Positions 33,280 through 44,324 of a stretch of 64,000 bases of DNA are shown here, piece by piece. The translations under genes were made by a program, and so were the position numbers. This stretch comes from Tetrastigma voinierianum. Its lineage: Eukaryota; Streptophyta; Magnoliopsida; Vitales; Vitaceae. Under the pieces are notes generated by a model that searched no databases, was not told where the DNA came from, and saw only the letters and a list, made by a program, of their open reading frames with translations. Numbering within the stretch: position 1 is the first letter of the stretch; the number at the start of each line of letters is the position of its first letter. The stretch spans positions 124,001 through 188,000 of the forward strand of contig JAEQBH010006827.1 of assembly GCA_016808115.1 (NCBI GenBank), read 5' to 3'.

Positions 33280-33738
33280 ACTCTTTGTTTTTTTGGACAT
33301 TATCATGTTTATCAAGTGTTAAGTTTCACTTTTCTTTTATTTTTAGAAGTTTTCTCCATTTAAAAATGTGGATATTAGTCTTTACTAATTTTTTATGTTA
33401 TGATATTTTGTATATGTGCTAGTTTTCAGTTTTTCTTTTAGTTTTAGACCACATCATATTTTATAAATGTGGATACTAATTGTTATAATTTGTCTTTTTT
33501 ATAGCAAATATAACATACTTTCTTAGATATTTGATGGAATACTATAAATTATGTGTTATAACTATGTTATCAAATTGATTTACTTCTTCATTTGTCATTT
33601 TGTATTATTAATCTATAATAAAATTGATTATGACAAACTTTAATTACATATTAAAATGTTATAATTAAATTTCAATTTAAATTCTTGAAAAATATTATCC
33701 TAATATGTTCGAATTAGATGATAAAGTTATTATTTTAT

Positions 33739-33767
33739 TGTTATTATTATTATTATTATTATTATTT
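33739..33767. repeat. (TTA)n microsatellite
   Basis: About nine TTA units, in AT-rich DNA (33280-33840) that shows no other recognisable content. Confidence 0.9.
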
Positions 33768-33839
33768 CGTGCTCATCATTATTACTATTGCTATTGTTAT
33801 ATAAAAAGCAAATCTTCTTAAATAAAGTGTTGATCAAAA

Positions 33840-34170
33840 TCTATTTGGTAACAAAATTATAATTTTCGTTATTGTGTGCATTTAATTTAGCAACAAGTTA
33901 ATTCAACATTGAGAATCTTTTGCAACAAAATTTTAAATATATAACAACGAAACTTTTTATCAAAAAATAATTATTGGAGACACCAAAATTTTTATGTCTC
34001 TATAGGGTATTAGAATGAAACTTTTTTTTTTTTTGTAATAAATTTTCACGATGAGGATAAGGCGACGTCCCTGAAACGAAAATATTTTCGTTGCCAAATC
34101 TTTTTTATGACAACTTTAATCTTTTGGCAACAAAATAATTACATTACAAATTATCATATTTCTTGTAGTG
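33840..34170. mobile_element. CACTA (En/Spm-like) right terminus
   Basis: The segment ends CATATTTCTTGTAGTG at 34170, the complement of the standard CACTACAAGAAA terminus. Inward of it are repeated subterminal motifs: TTTCGTTGCC, TTGGCAACAAAAT, TTGGTAACAAAATT and GCAACAAAATTT. No CACTAC left end or transposase was found, so this is a fragment or small non-autonomous copy. It abuts, and seems to truncate, a copia gag. Confidence 0.6.
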
Positions 34171-34493
34171 AATAAGCCAAGACATAACCATGGAGTTGTT
34201 AATATCCCACACCAAGAAAGAGGGATCATAATTGTTAGGTATGGGGATAGAACCGTCGAGATAGCCAAACTTTCCCTTTCCATGAATGACAAGTTGAACA
34301 TATCTGGATCAGCTCAGACAATTTTGTCCATTTAATTTGAACAAAGAGATTTGAAGAGAAATAGAGTTATCAAGCGTGACAGTGAGAGTAATTGTGGAGG
34401 TAGGTCAAGTAGCATCTCAGGATACATCCAAACCATCGCCTTTGCTTACTTCTAAAGTATTCATCTCAACCTCAACTGAATTATACTTTCAAT
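34171..34493 (-). pseudogene. Ty1/copia gag N-terminus
   Basis: The minus strand reads ISLQISLFKLNGQNCLS (about 34365), then RYVQLVIHGKGKFGYLDGS (34300) and NNYDPSFLVWDINNSMVMSW (34240), the conserved N-terminal UBN2-type copia gag (LNG.NY..W.......G....Y.DG). An upstream segment (VEVEMNTLEVSKGDGLDVS) fits the usual variable N-terminus. It is cut at 34171 by the CACTA terminus. Stops are present, for example in LSxSRY. Confidence 0.75.
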
Positions 34494-34505
34494 GCTCTGA
34501 TACCA
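34494..34505 (-). other. Copia primer binding site
   Basis: The minus strand has a perfect TGGTATCAGAGC, complementary to the 3' end of initiator methionine tRNA, directly upstream of the copia gag fragment. Confidence 0.85.
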
Positions 34506-34774
34506 TCAAAGTATAAAAACAAGGAGGAAAAATAGGCACTGTCATATAAACGTTTTATGAGTATATTATTTCTCTAATAAAAAAACAAAACCAGAGTCAA
34601 CTATTTATATTATCTACATAATAAAGAGAATGTAACAAACTGTATTCTACACAATAGGATTAACATAATATCTTTTGAATTGATCAACGAATTGGTTCGA
34701 ATTCTGTTTATCTCTTTAAACATCTTCAGTGCTTTCAATTCACAATTATTCAATTGTTTCAGGATTTTACTAAC
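34506..34774 (-). repeat. Copia 5' LTR, about 270 bp (edges approximate)
   Basis: It lies just before the primer binding site. On the minus strand a plausible start is TGTTAGTAAAATCCTG (34774), a common copia LTR start. The end next to the primer site reads ATACTTTGA rather than CA, so it has decayed or the edge is off by a few bases. Confidence 0.5.
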
Positions 34775-34872
34775 AACTACAAAATAATGGTAATGTAGTA
34801 TTTCAAGCCTTTTGCACACTAAAAATTTAAAAAAAAAAAAAAAAAGAAGATAAATTTTAATTGGATTAGTTA

Positions 34873-35335
34873 CAATAAATTCGTAAGAGCATAATCAAAG
34901 TGTTAAAACCTTTAGAGGATGATGTAGCATTTAGGTTAAAGCAAACGGCAACCCAAGGCGTACATTTAGTAATCCAAATGCCTAAAATATCTAAAATTTC
35001 AAATCTATAGCATCTTTGCTAACAAGGAATTTGGATGATATGTCAAAAACATTTTGTTTTTAATATCAATAAATTCAAATAAGATAAATTTGTTCATTCA
35101 GGTTAGCAATAAATTCAATGAAACATAATCAAAAGTGCTAAAACCGTTAAAGGATGACATAGCATAGAGGATAGCGTGCTGTATAGTTCAAAATAAATAA
35201 GCGGCTTAAGAGCGTACACATTTGTCATCAAAAAAGCTTAAAATATCTCAAAAATTTTAAATCGGCATAATAACTAAGCAAGATTTGAATGATATGTTAA
35301 AACCTTTGTTTTTAATATCAAAATAAAATTAATTT
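34873..35335. repeat. About 235-bp imperfect tandem duplication
   Basis: CAATAAATTCGTAAGAGCAT at 34873 matches CAATAAATTCAATGAAACAT at 35108, and the match continues through AATCAAA(A)GTG(T/C)TAAAACC, AGAGGATGA, AAAATATCT, GATGATATGTCAAAA and TTGTTTTTAATATCAA. There is no coding signal. The rest of 35336-36320 is AT-rich and without recognised features. Confidence 0.8.
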
Positions 35336-36320
35336 TTAAAAATAATTTTTTAAACAACACCAAAAACTACTAAAATCCTAAAAGTGTTTACTTTTCTTTT
35401 ACTTTATTCTTTTTGCATTCACATCTTTTATAGTATTGTATTTTGGATTAAGATGATATTCAGAAAAACCACATTCACCCACCTACCTTCTAGGCTCTAG
35501 CCTCAAGGGCAAAAAACCCCAATTATTTAAGTTACAACTAAATAATCAATTTTATATACATCATTATTTTGTTATTAAAATTTGTTTTTTTTTTAGAAAA
35601 ATCGTTTATTGATTCCCTCTAACAATATGGAGTAAACATATCGTCAGCCTTCAAAATCACCGAAATGATGAAACCTAATATCGAGTTAATACGCTTTTAA
35701 GCAGATTAAGCCTATGACGATGTTGTTGGTGTACATTTTAATCAATCCACTGTTGGCCAAAATATCTTTCTGAGCTCAGTTCGACCTGCGGCATGCGTGA
35801 TTGTTCTGTCTCCACGATCAAATATATCACTTCCCTCAAGTTTCAGTAATAAACACCAAATAGCGTAGCAAAACCAAACGTCAAAGTATTGAGATACCAT
35901 AGCTACCTGCCTTCAAGATGTGATAATCCACACAAGGCGACGGCAATCACCACGCGCCCACGGCGGCGACAAATCATTAAAAAAAACATATAAAAACCTA
36001 GATCCGTATGAAAGAACCACTTTATTGAGAAAAATGATGGAAAATATGTGTTGAGGGGTGATTTAAGGCCAGAGCCAAATTAAAAGTAGGTCTCCCTTGC
36101 TTTAACAAAGAAGGCTTTTCCATTAAAGTGTTTTAAAGATACAATAACCATCATGAAGAATTTTAAAATTAACAAAAACGAAGATTTTGGGCATTTCACT
36201 AAAAATTTCATCCCATGCCACATTTTTCACTGAAAATATGAATTGAATAAAAGAACAATAAAACAGAAGAAATTCTTAAAAAGTACATGATCAAAGGCGA
36301 TCCTGAGGAGCAGATCAAGG

Positions 36321-36785
36321 TCAAAACCATGTAAGCAAACTCTGCAACCATGGCTGCCACCAAAGCTGATACCCAGACACCGATATCCCATTATAAGCAG
36401 AACTTGGTGCTGGTGCTGCGGGGGTGGACGGCGCCGCTACTTCATTAGCAGAGCCGCCGGGTGTTGATGGTATGGAGGAGGAGGGGGCTGGCGCAGGAGA
36501 CTCCTCTACTTCATTAGCAGAGCCGGGCGTTGACGGGTTGCGGGTGTAGGGGGCTGGCGAAGGAGACGCCGACTCATCCAATACAGTGATGACCAGCTTC
36601 TGCCCATGGCTGGCGCAATGGTCGCTTACGCCACAAATGTACCACTTTCAGCCCGAGGTGGACGGCGTCATCTTTTATCGTGTGCCGCTGGTAAAGGCCT
36701 TCATTCGGTGGCGGTACAGTGCAGTTCGCGAAGGCGGTACCATTGACTTTGAACACATTGTGCTGTCCCACAGGGTATTTGAAGA
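36321..36785 (-). pseudogene. Phytocyanin (plastocyanin-like) exon 2, pseudogene copy A
   Basis: After an acceptor-like CATTCAG (36793-36786) the minus strand reads FKYPVGQHNVFKVNGTAF, then ANCTVPPPNEG, the middle of a plant phytocyanin with the first copper-ligand histidine (QHN). A one-base shift follows. In the new frame WYICGVSDHCASHGQKLVI carries the Cys, His and Gln ligands and the disulfide cysteine, with one extra residue before GQ, and then a proline and serine rich tail (SPSPAPYTRNP, ESPAPAPSSS). Two in-frame stops lie in the linker before KWYIC. Phytocyanins are secreted small blue copper proteins. The first exon with the signal peptide was not found upstream. A more decayed copy lies at 55512-55738. 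Confidence 0.85.
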
Positions 36786-36861
36786 CTGAATGTATATAGG
36801 AATTGACATTAATTAGTATTTTTAGCAGCTTGAATCCAAGAAGTCTCAAAGGAAAATAAAG

Positions 36862-37222
36862 GGTATGTTTAGTTCCTTTTTTAGAAACGGTTGTCCAGTA
36901 CAGTTTTGGTAATTGGGAACCAAATGTGTTGCTTATGAATTTAGTGTTTTTTTTTTTTTTTTGTGTTTTTCTTTGTTATTTAAAAAAAAAGGAACAAAAA
37001 GTGTTATCCATGTTTTCCTTATTCTCTTTGTTTTCCTTATTCTCTTTGTTTTTTAAAACGAAAAACATTTTTTGGTTCAAGTTTTTGAAAACTGTTCATA
37101 AGAACAAATTTTAAAACACAGATAACAATGTTTTGGTGTTACTTATTTGACAATTGTTCTTGAATTTTATATTTTTTGTGTTGTTCTTGTTTTTCAGGTA
37201 AAAAAATGAGAACCAAACGTGT
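36862..37222. mobile_element. MITE with GTTTGGTTC-type inverted ends (unit A, near phytocyanin)
   Basis: The left end GTATGTTTAGTTCC and the right end GAGAACCAAACGTG are imperfect inverted repeats of about 20 bp. The interior is T- and A-rich with TTTTCCTTATTCTCTTTG repeated. Related sequences with the same terminal motif lie at 42731-42934, 48242-48516 and 62095-62310, and this copy is duplicated at 55817-56105. Superfamily not determined. Confidence 0.55.
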
Positions 37223-37432
37223 TTTCTTATTTCAAAACAGCGATTTTAATAATTATCAAATCGAATTATTTAATTCGACGATTTGAATACTCTCTTTCTC
37301 AGTCTTTACAGAAATATATAAGGGTAGACAATGAGAAAAATGGAATTATAATTTGTGCCTATTTGGTTCAACTTGTAGTTTGTATAGACACGGTAGCTTG
37401 TAGCCCGATCTTACTAATAATGATTATAAATT

Positions 37433-37960
37433 AATGTGTCAGTAAAGTAGTTGGTTAGAAGTAGATGATTGAAGGTTCATTCACATGTATAGATATAATT
37501 GAAGGTGATTACATAAAATAAATAAAGAATGATAAAAAAACTAAGATTTGAATCTTACCCAATAAGATCATATCATAATAAGTTGCAAATCTAAGCCATC
37601 AAGAGATATTTAACTCTAAGAGAGCTGTCCAATAACTTAAGGTTAAAAGCTTTTGAAGTTTATTGAATGAAAAATCAACTATCATTAACCATAAGTGTAA
37701 TGATTAAGTAAAATAGTTGATTAGAGTAGATGATTGAAGAGGATTAATTTACCTATATAGACATGTTTGAAGGTGATTACGTAATTAAGGAGAGAATGAT
37801 AAAAAAAAAACCAGAATTTCTAATATTTGTGTAAATCATCTTAGAATAAGCTATAAATCTGCAAACATTATCGAGAAGTTGTTTAACCTAATGAGCTATT
37901 AGTAGCTTGGATCATTCAGATATTTACCAAAACTTATGTAGGGAGAGAATCGCTCATTGT
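37433..37960. repeat. About 270-bp imperfect tandem duplication
   Basis: AGTAAAGTAGTTGGTTAGA (37441) recurs as AGTAAAATAGTTGATTAGA (37707). The match goes on through GTAGATGATTGAAG, GAAGGTGATTAC and GAATGATAAAAAAA to the end of each unit. Region 37961-38714 is AT-rich with nothing else recognised. Confidence 0.8.
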
Positions 37961-38714
37961 CAGTTAATCAAATCCTTTACATAAAATTATGTGAAATACA
38001 TATTGAAAAAAAAATCTACTACATCTAATATTGGTGTAAGGATAAGTGTTTTTGGTAGTTATCACAAAATCTCATATTATAGAGTTCATCACATATATAC
38101 TAGCTTTTTGGGCAGGGTAAAAACACAATTAATTATCAATTCCATAACATAATATAATCATGAATTGCACAACACTATATTATGTTTCTACAAGTTACAC
38201 AAAATGCTAAAAAGATTATTTTCTTAGGTTTGGTTCACTAATAAAAAATTAAATCTAAAATTACTATAAACTTACATAAATTTCAAATTTTTGATCTTTA
38301 TATTGAGGACTCAAAATAAATAAAATGGGTTTGAAAATAACAAATAAAGAATATATCATAAATTTAACTTCATTTTTACTATTTTTTCTTTTCTTTTACA
38401 TTTCTCTTTAATTTTTTCCAATTGCATTTTTCCTAATATTTTCCAACAATCAAGCATATTATAGAATATAAATACTAGAGTGTGAGTGTCTTACCAAAGT
38501 CTCAAACACAGCCACATGAGTTTAGGAATGAGAAGGTTTATAAGTATATAAATATGGATAACATCTAATTATTATGAGGCATTTTAGGGGAAAAAAAGCC
38601 CAAGCATGAGGCCTTAGGTGTGAAAACCTTGGTAAATTTGAAAAAAATTTCTTCATATGGTAAAACTCTGTACGATTTGCAGTTCATAAACAGGAGAAAA
38701 TCTCTAGATCTCGG

Positions 38715-40805
38715 TGTGACATGGACTATACCATTGGGTTAAATCTGAGCAAATCTGGTATAAGCGAATTTTGTTTAGTTAGAAGATTGAAATTTTCCAT
38801 ATTACCAGTGAAAGCAGATCAGTCAGCATAGACATGTGGCATGATCTTACATATACCATCAATCCATGCCAATGAGATTAAATGTATAACCACATGGCTT
38901 TGCCATCAGGAATCAGATAGAGGGTGACACATGAGGCCATAAATACTTACCATGATTGCATGTCACTTACTTGGAAGGAAGAAACAGTCAAAGGAAGAAA
39001 GAAAAGAAGGAGAAAGAGAGAAAAGGAAATGAAGGAAAAAGGAAAGAAGGGAAAAGGAAGGAGAAGGAGAAGGAGAAGAAGGAAAGAACCAATAGGTTTT
39101 CCTCCAATGAGACAGCTTGTGATGAGAGTCTATGGTGAGAAGCAAAGTTTGTCCTACGCAGCTTCTGACTAAGCGTGGGTACAGCGGGGGTTTCATCGAA
39201 GTTCAGAGGTAGGTTTCCTCCTACTTCGGTTCATTTCACGCCTAGGGGCCGTGTAGGGGCCTAACGATTTCGCCCCACTTCGGGGTGAATTATTTCATTG
39301 TGTAGTTTGTTTTTGGTTGTGGGATAGTCATGGACCGAGTATATGAGTTCATGGGACCATCGAGGCCAAGCACGGTGTCCCGAAACTGAGTAAATCTGGG
39401 CAGAATGGAAAATGGGGGTATGCCCAAATTTCCGCACCACCCTTGCCCGAATAAGTGTTAACCAGGCGTGTGCTTTCCCGTCGAACTCCGTTTGCGTTCT
39501 TGGACTCTGAGCTCGTTGAGTCTAAAATTTAATAAGATGAAGTGCTCAGCAAGCTGTGGGCTGAAGCGGTAAGAGGTGAGATTATAGACAGTTGAGCAGA
39601 TCAGTTAAATTTCGAAACAGTTTTAGACGGTTCTCTCCTAATCTTTGTTTGCATATGGCCTGAGTAGAAAATTGCGTGTTGAATTTTTGTATGATATTTA
39701 CAAAAGCTGGAATTTTTTGACTAAGTCTAGATTTTTCCAAGGCCAAGTATACTGGATTTATGGCTAGGAATGACTAATGTGTGTTATTACTGTAAATTGA
39801 ATAATATGTAAATGTGTGAAATCATGATAGAATGGGATAAGTGAAATAATTTATATGCATTAAACATAATTTATCCATGACATTTGACAGCTGTCTTGAT
39901 TTATATGTTGCATGTGACCGTATTCTTGTGCAGCATGGTAATCTGGTAACACTTTACACATTAAAAATTTATCTACAGAGCTTCGTATGACATGTGGGTG
40001 TGAGTCATGGAAATGATCAGCCTTGTGTTTGGGGTTCGATGGTACATCAAGAATGCAAATGATTTTGAATTTGATACTTCTCGGAGACTAGCAAATTACT
40101 ATATGGAGATTATCCACAGTGCTTTATAGAGATAGCAAAATAATGTGGATTATCTCTGAATTACTTCTCGGAGTGACCAAAGTAATGAATTAGACATCCT
40201 ATATCTCGGTATCCCACACTATCATCTCGAAGGCGTCAATAAGAAATAAAACAAAAGATTTTTGTTTTTGGAAAAAAGTCAGACTAGCTTCCTTATGTGG
40301 GTTTGCTCCCACAGCATATGCATGTGTGGGGAATCAATGAGGACTTCGGGATTGTCATGATTGGTGGCATCTTATTCATGACATGTAGGCATTCAGGTGT
40401 GTGATTGTGTAACTGGCATTGCATGTGCACTTAGGTGGGGAGTAGCCCTTGTAAGAGATATATCTACCGGGCTTTTCTCACCCCGTCGTGGGATCACCCT
40501 TTCAGGTACACGAGAGTACGACGCTCCTTTGAGGTCGTGAGTATGAAGAGGGTCAGGTTGTGGCCTTAAACACTATGTTTGTAAAATATATTTGGACAAT
40601 GTTTTTCCTGTATTTTGGTTTATCAAAAGTTATAATATCAAACTCTTGTATAATAATATGGGAAGTTGTATGTTTGCAAGAAAAATGTAAAGAAATGAGT
40701 CACTGTGAATGGGATTGACTAGCGTGGACATCGAATCATTGGACGTCCACAAATATTCCGTGGGTTGACAGGTTGTCAACCGGGCCCCTGGGTTGGGGCG
40801 TCACA
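38715..40805 (+). repeat. Probable solo gypsy LTR, about 2.1 kb
   Basis: It ends GGGTTGGGGCGTCACA at 40805 after TTCCGTGGGTTGACAGGTTG, the same end block as the nested gypsy LTRs at 14083 and 21947, and shares GCACTTAGGTGGGGAGTAGCCC and GTTTGCTCCCAC-type blocks with them. The start is best placed at TGTGACATGGACTATACC (38715). The flanks CTCGG and TTAGG are at best a decayed target duplication. No gag, pol or purine tract adjoins it, so a solo LTR is the simplest reading. It lies in unit A only. Confidence 0.6.
38985..39085 (+). repeat. GA-rich purine tract
   Basis: About 100 bases of almost pure A and G (AGGAAGAAAGAAAAGAAGGA and similar) inside the LTR. It translates to lysine, arginine and glutamate runs in any frame, which is composition and not evidence of a gene. 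Confidence 0.85.
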
Positions 40806-41089
40806 TTAGGGTCAAAGTAGATAATATCATACCAATATGGATAGGAAAGAGTCCATGAGGTTTCCTAACACTAGAGAAGATTAATGCTATATTTGGTTTT
40901 CCAAAAATGCTAGGACTAGAAAAATGGAAGGAAAGAAACAAAAAGTGATGAAAGGAATATAAACTTTTTCACTTGTTTGATTATATATAAAAAATGACGT
41001 TATGATTTTTATTTGGTTTTTTATATTTTATTATTTGTTCAAACATCATTTGTTTTAACTAGAAAATCGTTTTAAAAGATCACTTATCT

Positions 41090-41410
41090 ATATAATCAAA
41101 GCAAAATATGTACTTAAAATTTTTAAGTATAATGTGATTCTCACAACTTGTTACTTTTTTATATTTTCATAGATTTCAACTCTATTCTTTTTGTGTACAT
41201 TATGCCAATACGTCATTCTCATTTGAATTCTCAACATCATCAATTATAGTTATATTACATATATATACTTCATCAACTTTAGTAAAGAGAAAGGTACAAG
41301 TAACTCTGAACTGCGAACAGCAGACACACATATCTTTGCTGTTGAATCTGAGGCATTTGTCAAAGTTATATAGATTGTTTCATAAAAAATAAAAATGGGC
41401 AAGATATAAA
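41090..41410. repeat. Diverged extra copy of the 42.3-42.65 kb segment
   Basis: It shares, in order, AAGCAAAATATGTACTTAAA, ACTTTTTTATATTTTCATAG, ATTATGCCAATACGTCAT, AACATCATCAATTATAG, TTTAGTAAAGAGAAAGGTAC and TTGTCAAAGTTATA with 42325-42650 and with 61690-62010. It is more diverged than those two are from each other, so it is an older duplication. The surrounding 40806-41770 is AT-rich and holds no gene I can support. Confidence 0.7.
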
Positions 41411-41792
41411 ATATTTGTCATATTCGGGTGCATGAAACTTTAGTCTTGACCCCAAAGGCATATCATTACAAAAACCAAGGTCGCCTGGATGTGACAGGTT
41501 TTTCCTTGCACCTGCTGTGACTTCACCTATTCATTTAAAAAATGGCTTAATTTATTGTTTAACAAGGGCACTTGAGTTCTTGGGCACTCCATGCAAGTTG
41601 GCCCACTTTTTCCATAAAACCATCATATTTCCTTTTTTTTTTTTTTTTGTCGGACAGTGTATGTAGTGTAAGCGGGTTAAATACGTACGGAAGACATCTT
41701 TAACATGTCTGATTAAGGAGGCCATGCGGGTGAGGATTCTATCCGCCGACCTGACCACATTTCTCGAGGTTAGGAGAAAAAGTTCCTCGTAC

Positions 41793-41800
41793 TATATAAA
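41793..41800 (+). promoter_or_regulatory. TATA box conserved in both duplicate units (copy A)
   Basis: TATATAAACATAGGCTCCTC is preceded by GGAGAAAAAGTTCCTCG and is matched at 59814 in unit B. The following 90 bp are also conserved and could be a 5' leader. Downstream coding exons on the plus strand (annexin) make a promoter plausible, but a transcript is not shown. Confidence 0.4.
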
Positions 41801-41959
41801 CATAGGCTCCTCTAAATCTAGCAAACACGATTTAAAGTCGTGAGAGTTCCTTGGATCTAAAACGGATAATATCTACCTTGTTGGATCTAATTGTTACATT
41901 AAGCTTCCAAATATCCTCAATGCAGTTTTGATTATAAAGTTTGTTTTTCATTTAGGATA

Positions 41960-42064
41960 AGGCCTGTCTTAATTCAGCATTTGACCATAGTGCAATTTAT
42001 GATCTGAACTTGGTTTCAGCTTCTCCATTGCAACAAGATAATGCGCATGAATCCCGGGGGAATG
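41960..42064 (+). other. Exon-like block conserved between units (copy A)
   Basis: It reads AIYDLNLVSASPLQQDNAHE then SRGNAQ on the plus strand and is followed by CAGGTGATTCC, a possible splice donor. In unit B (61335-61422) the same residues appear with three changes, and one base fewer in a run of G changes the frame at the very end. The block does not join in frame with the annexin exon at 47976. I do not recognise the product; it may be leader sequence. Confidence 0.3.
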
Positions 42065-42730
42065 CCCAGGTGATTCCAACCCACTTCCTACACTCTATCA
42101 CAACTAAAATTTATGAATACTAAACCATTGCCTCTTATGTTATCTAAGTTTTCGATCCCCACTAATATTAAATCCCTACTCCTTCCCCGCATGATTCTGA
42201 TAATCTCTCTTCTAAATCATACTTCTTATTCAGGCCTTATGATATAAATTTAAAGCATATTTTCTGATTTTTGGGTGTGACATAATCCATCAAAAAATTA
42301 ATAATCTAAAATTTTGCCTAATCTTTATAAAGCAAAATGTGTACTTAAACTTTAGGTGTAGCATATGGTCCGTACCAATTGTTGGTTCCTTTTCAGATTT
42401 ATAGATTTATAACTTTATCTTGCTCAATCTTCATTATGCCTATACGTCATCTTTAGGTGAATCTTCAACGTCATCAATTGTGATTGTACTAGATCTCTTT
42501 ATTAATTTTAGTATAAAGAGAAGGAAGTACAAATTAATGAGTCATTTTCTATGAGCATAAGAACATCTTTTCTTTCATTATTGAATCAAAGTCTTTATCA
42601 AAGTTACTGGTTTGGCTGCCACTGGAAGAAAATGGCCAAGGGTACAAAATGCATATATCTCTAAAAAAATGTTCCCTCTTGTGAAAATAACACGACTTTG
42701 ATATCAGAATATCTTTAGAAAAAATAAGGA

Positions 42731-42934
42731 CATCATTCTGATTCATGTTTTGAAAGAAGAATTCTTATTCTAATAACAATTTTGAAAACATGAATAATAT
42801 CAGCATTTTAGTAATTTAGCCAAGGAATTGTTCTTGTTATTTAAATTTAACTTTTTTTATGTTCTTTGTGATTTCCAAAACAAATAACCATTAGAACCAA
42901 AAAAATTTCAAAAATAGGAACCAAACAGGTTCTA
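42731..42934. mobile_element. MITE, GTTTGGTTC family (unit A, intron-like region)
   Basis: The left end is CTGATTCATGTTTTGAAAG and the right end is TAGGAACCAAACAGGTTCTA, inverted to each other in their cores. Its counterpart in unit B is at 62095-62310, so it was present before the duplication. The rest of 42065-43990 is AT-rich without recognised features. Confidence 0.5.
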
Positions 42935-43985
42935 AGTTAGATAAGAAGTGGCGAATTAGTTATATAAGAATAGGAATGAGTATAAAGGAAAATTAAAGTA
43001 CTAAAAAAGTATAAAGAATCAATCTATTTAGAATGGATTATAGTCTCAGCAAGAACAAGTGTTTCATTCCTACACACCTCTTATTACGGTAATCTGGTAG
43101 TAAATAGAAAGTAAAATGAATTTAAATCTTAATTTCTATTTAATAAAATGTTTCAAAGTGTTTCAAACATCATATGATCGTTTTCATGAATGGAGCCCGC
43201 CATAAGTTTCATCAATGTTTTGATAATGAAATTACCTTAATTTTGAATATTACATATTCAAGAAACGATTATTCAAACAATAGCTGCATTTATTTAGAGC
43301 ATTTTATCTTTTGTAAAGATTGCAAAAATGGCTTAGTTAAACGCTGCCCGCATCTTGGGTGAAATATTGCAGTTGAATCAAACAAACTAAAATATAGAGC
43401 CCATATTTGTTGGAAACTTAATGGATGATATTGTACACTTTTGGACCCAAGATCCTCATGGTTTTTGTTTTTGGGTGCACACCCAACAATTCAAGCCATG
43501 ATTTCCTTGTCATTTACACTGTATTCAAGCACACGCCTTATGTGATAAACATCCATGTCGAAAAACTTAGGGACTCATCTCTTTACATTGGTATGATATT
43601 GTCCATTTTAGGCTTGAGGCCCTCATGGTTTTGTTTTTAAGCTCCTTCCAAAATATCTCATACCAATAGGATATTGTACATTCTTTTATCATAAATCCAC
43701 CTTAAATCTAACTGATGTGGAACTTTGAGCATACACCCAACAATATTATAAGAAAAAATCTAAACTTTGGAACCTCTTCTCGCTCCTAATTCACCGAGTT
43801 AGATAATATGCCCTTCTCCAACTTCAAGTTTGGCACAAATATAGATCTCATTCAATGTCTTAAAAGTTCTAAGCTTTGGGATCTCTTCTAAATATTCCTT
43901 ATAAGAGCCTCTAATAAAAAATAATTTAAATTTTAGACCTCTTTTCATTTTGTAGTTTATTAGAGTATCTAACATATCTTATGTG

Positions 43986-43994
<9 letters not shown>

Positions 43995-44043
<49 letters not shown>
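43995..44043. repeat. (TA)n microsatellite, unit A
   Basis: About 24 TA units after GTGTGTGTGTGTC. The same tract in unit B (63366-63432) is longer and lacks the GT part. Confidence 0.95.
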
Positions 44044-44046
<3 letters not shown>

Positions 44047-44324
44047 CAATATTTTCAATAATTATAACAAATTTTATCCTTCCAATCTAAGAAGTGCATA
44101 TATAAATATAATCAACATTTATGAGTGTTAAAACTTCCTTTGTTGTGAGATATTACAATCTAAATTAGCAAAACATAACATTTCCATTATTCTTCTACCC
44201 CATGTGGCCAATACATGCACCTTTTGTGTCACTTGGAAGTGTATGTGCTGTGTAAAGAGAAAAGTATATTCATTCAAATTCATTATAAAGATGAAAACAA
44301 AGGAAAATGAAAACTGAGAGAGAG

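Noticed and set aside
38924..39172. Open frame rich in lysine, arginine and glutamate
   Set aside because: It is the translation of a GA-rich purine tract inside an LTR; the frame carries no domain and no splice or start context.
41552..41758. Minus-strand frame of 68 codons and a tRNA-like look near 41650-41760
   Set aside because: No cloverleaf with a recognisable TTC-loop could be drawn, and the frame spans a poly-T run with no counterpart in unit B.
41960..42064. Possible first coding exon of the annexin gene
   Set aside because: The phase at its donor does not match the exon at 47976 in either unit, and the residues do not resemble an annexin N-terminus. Kept only as an unassigned exon-like block.
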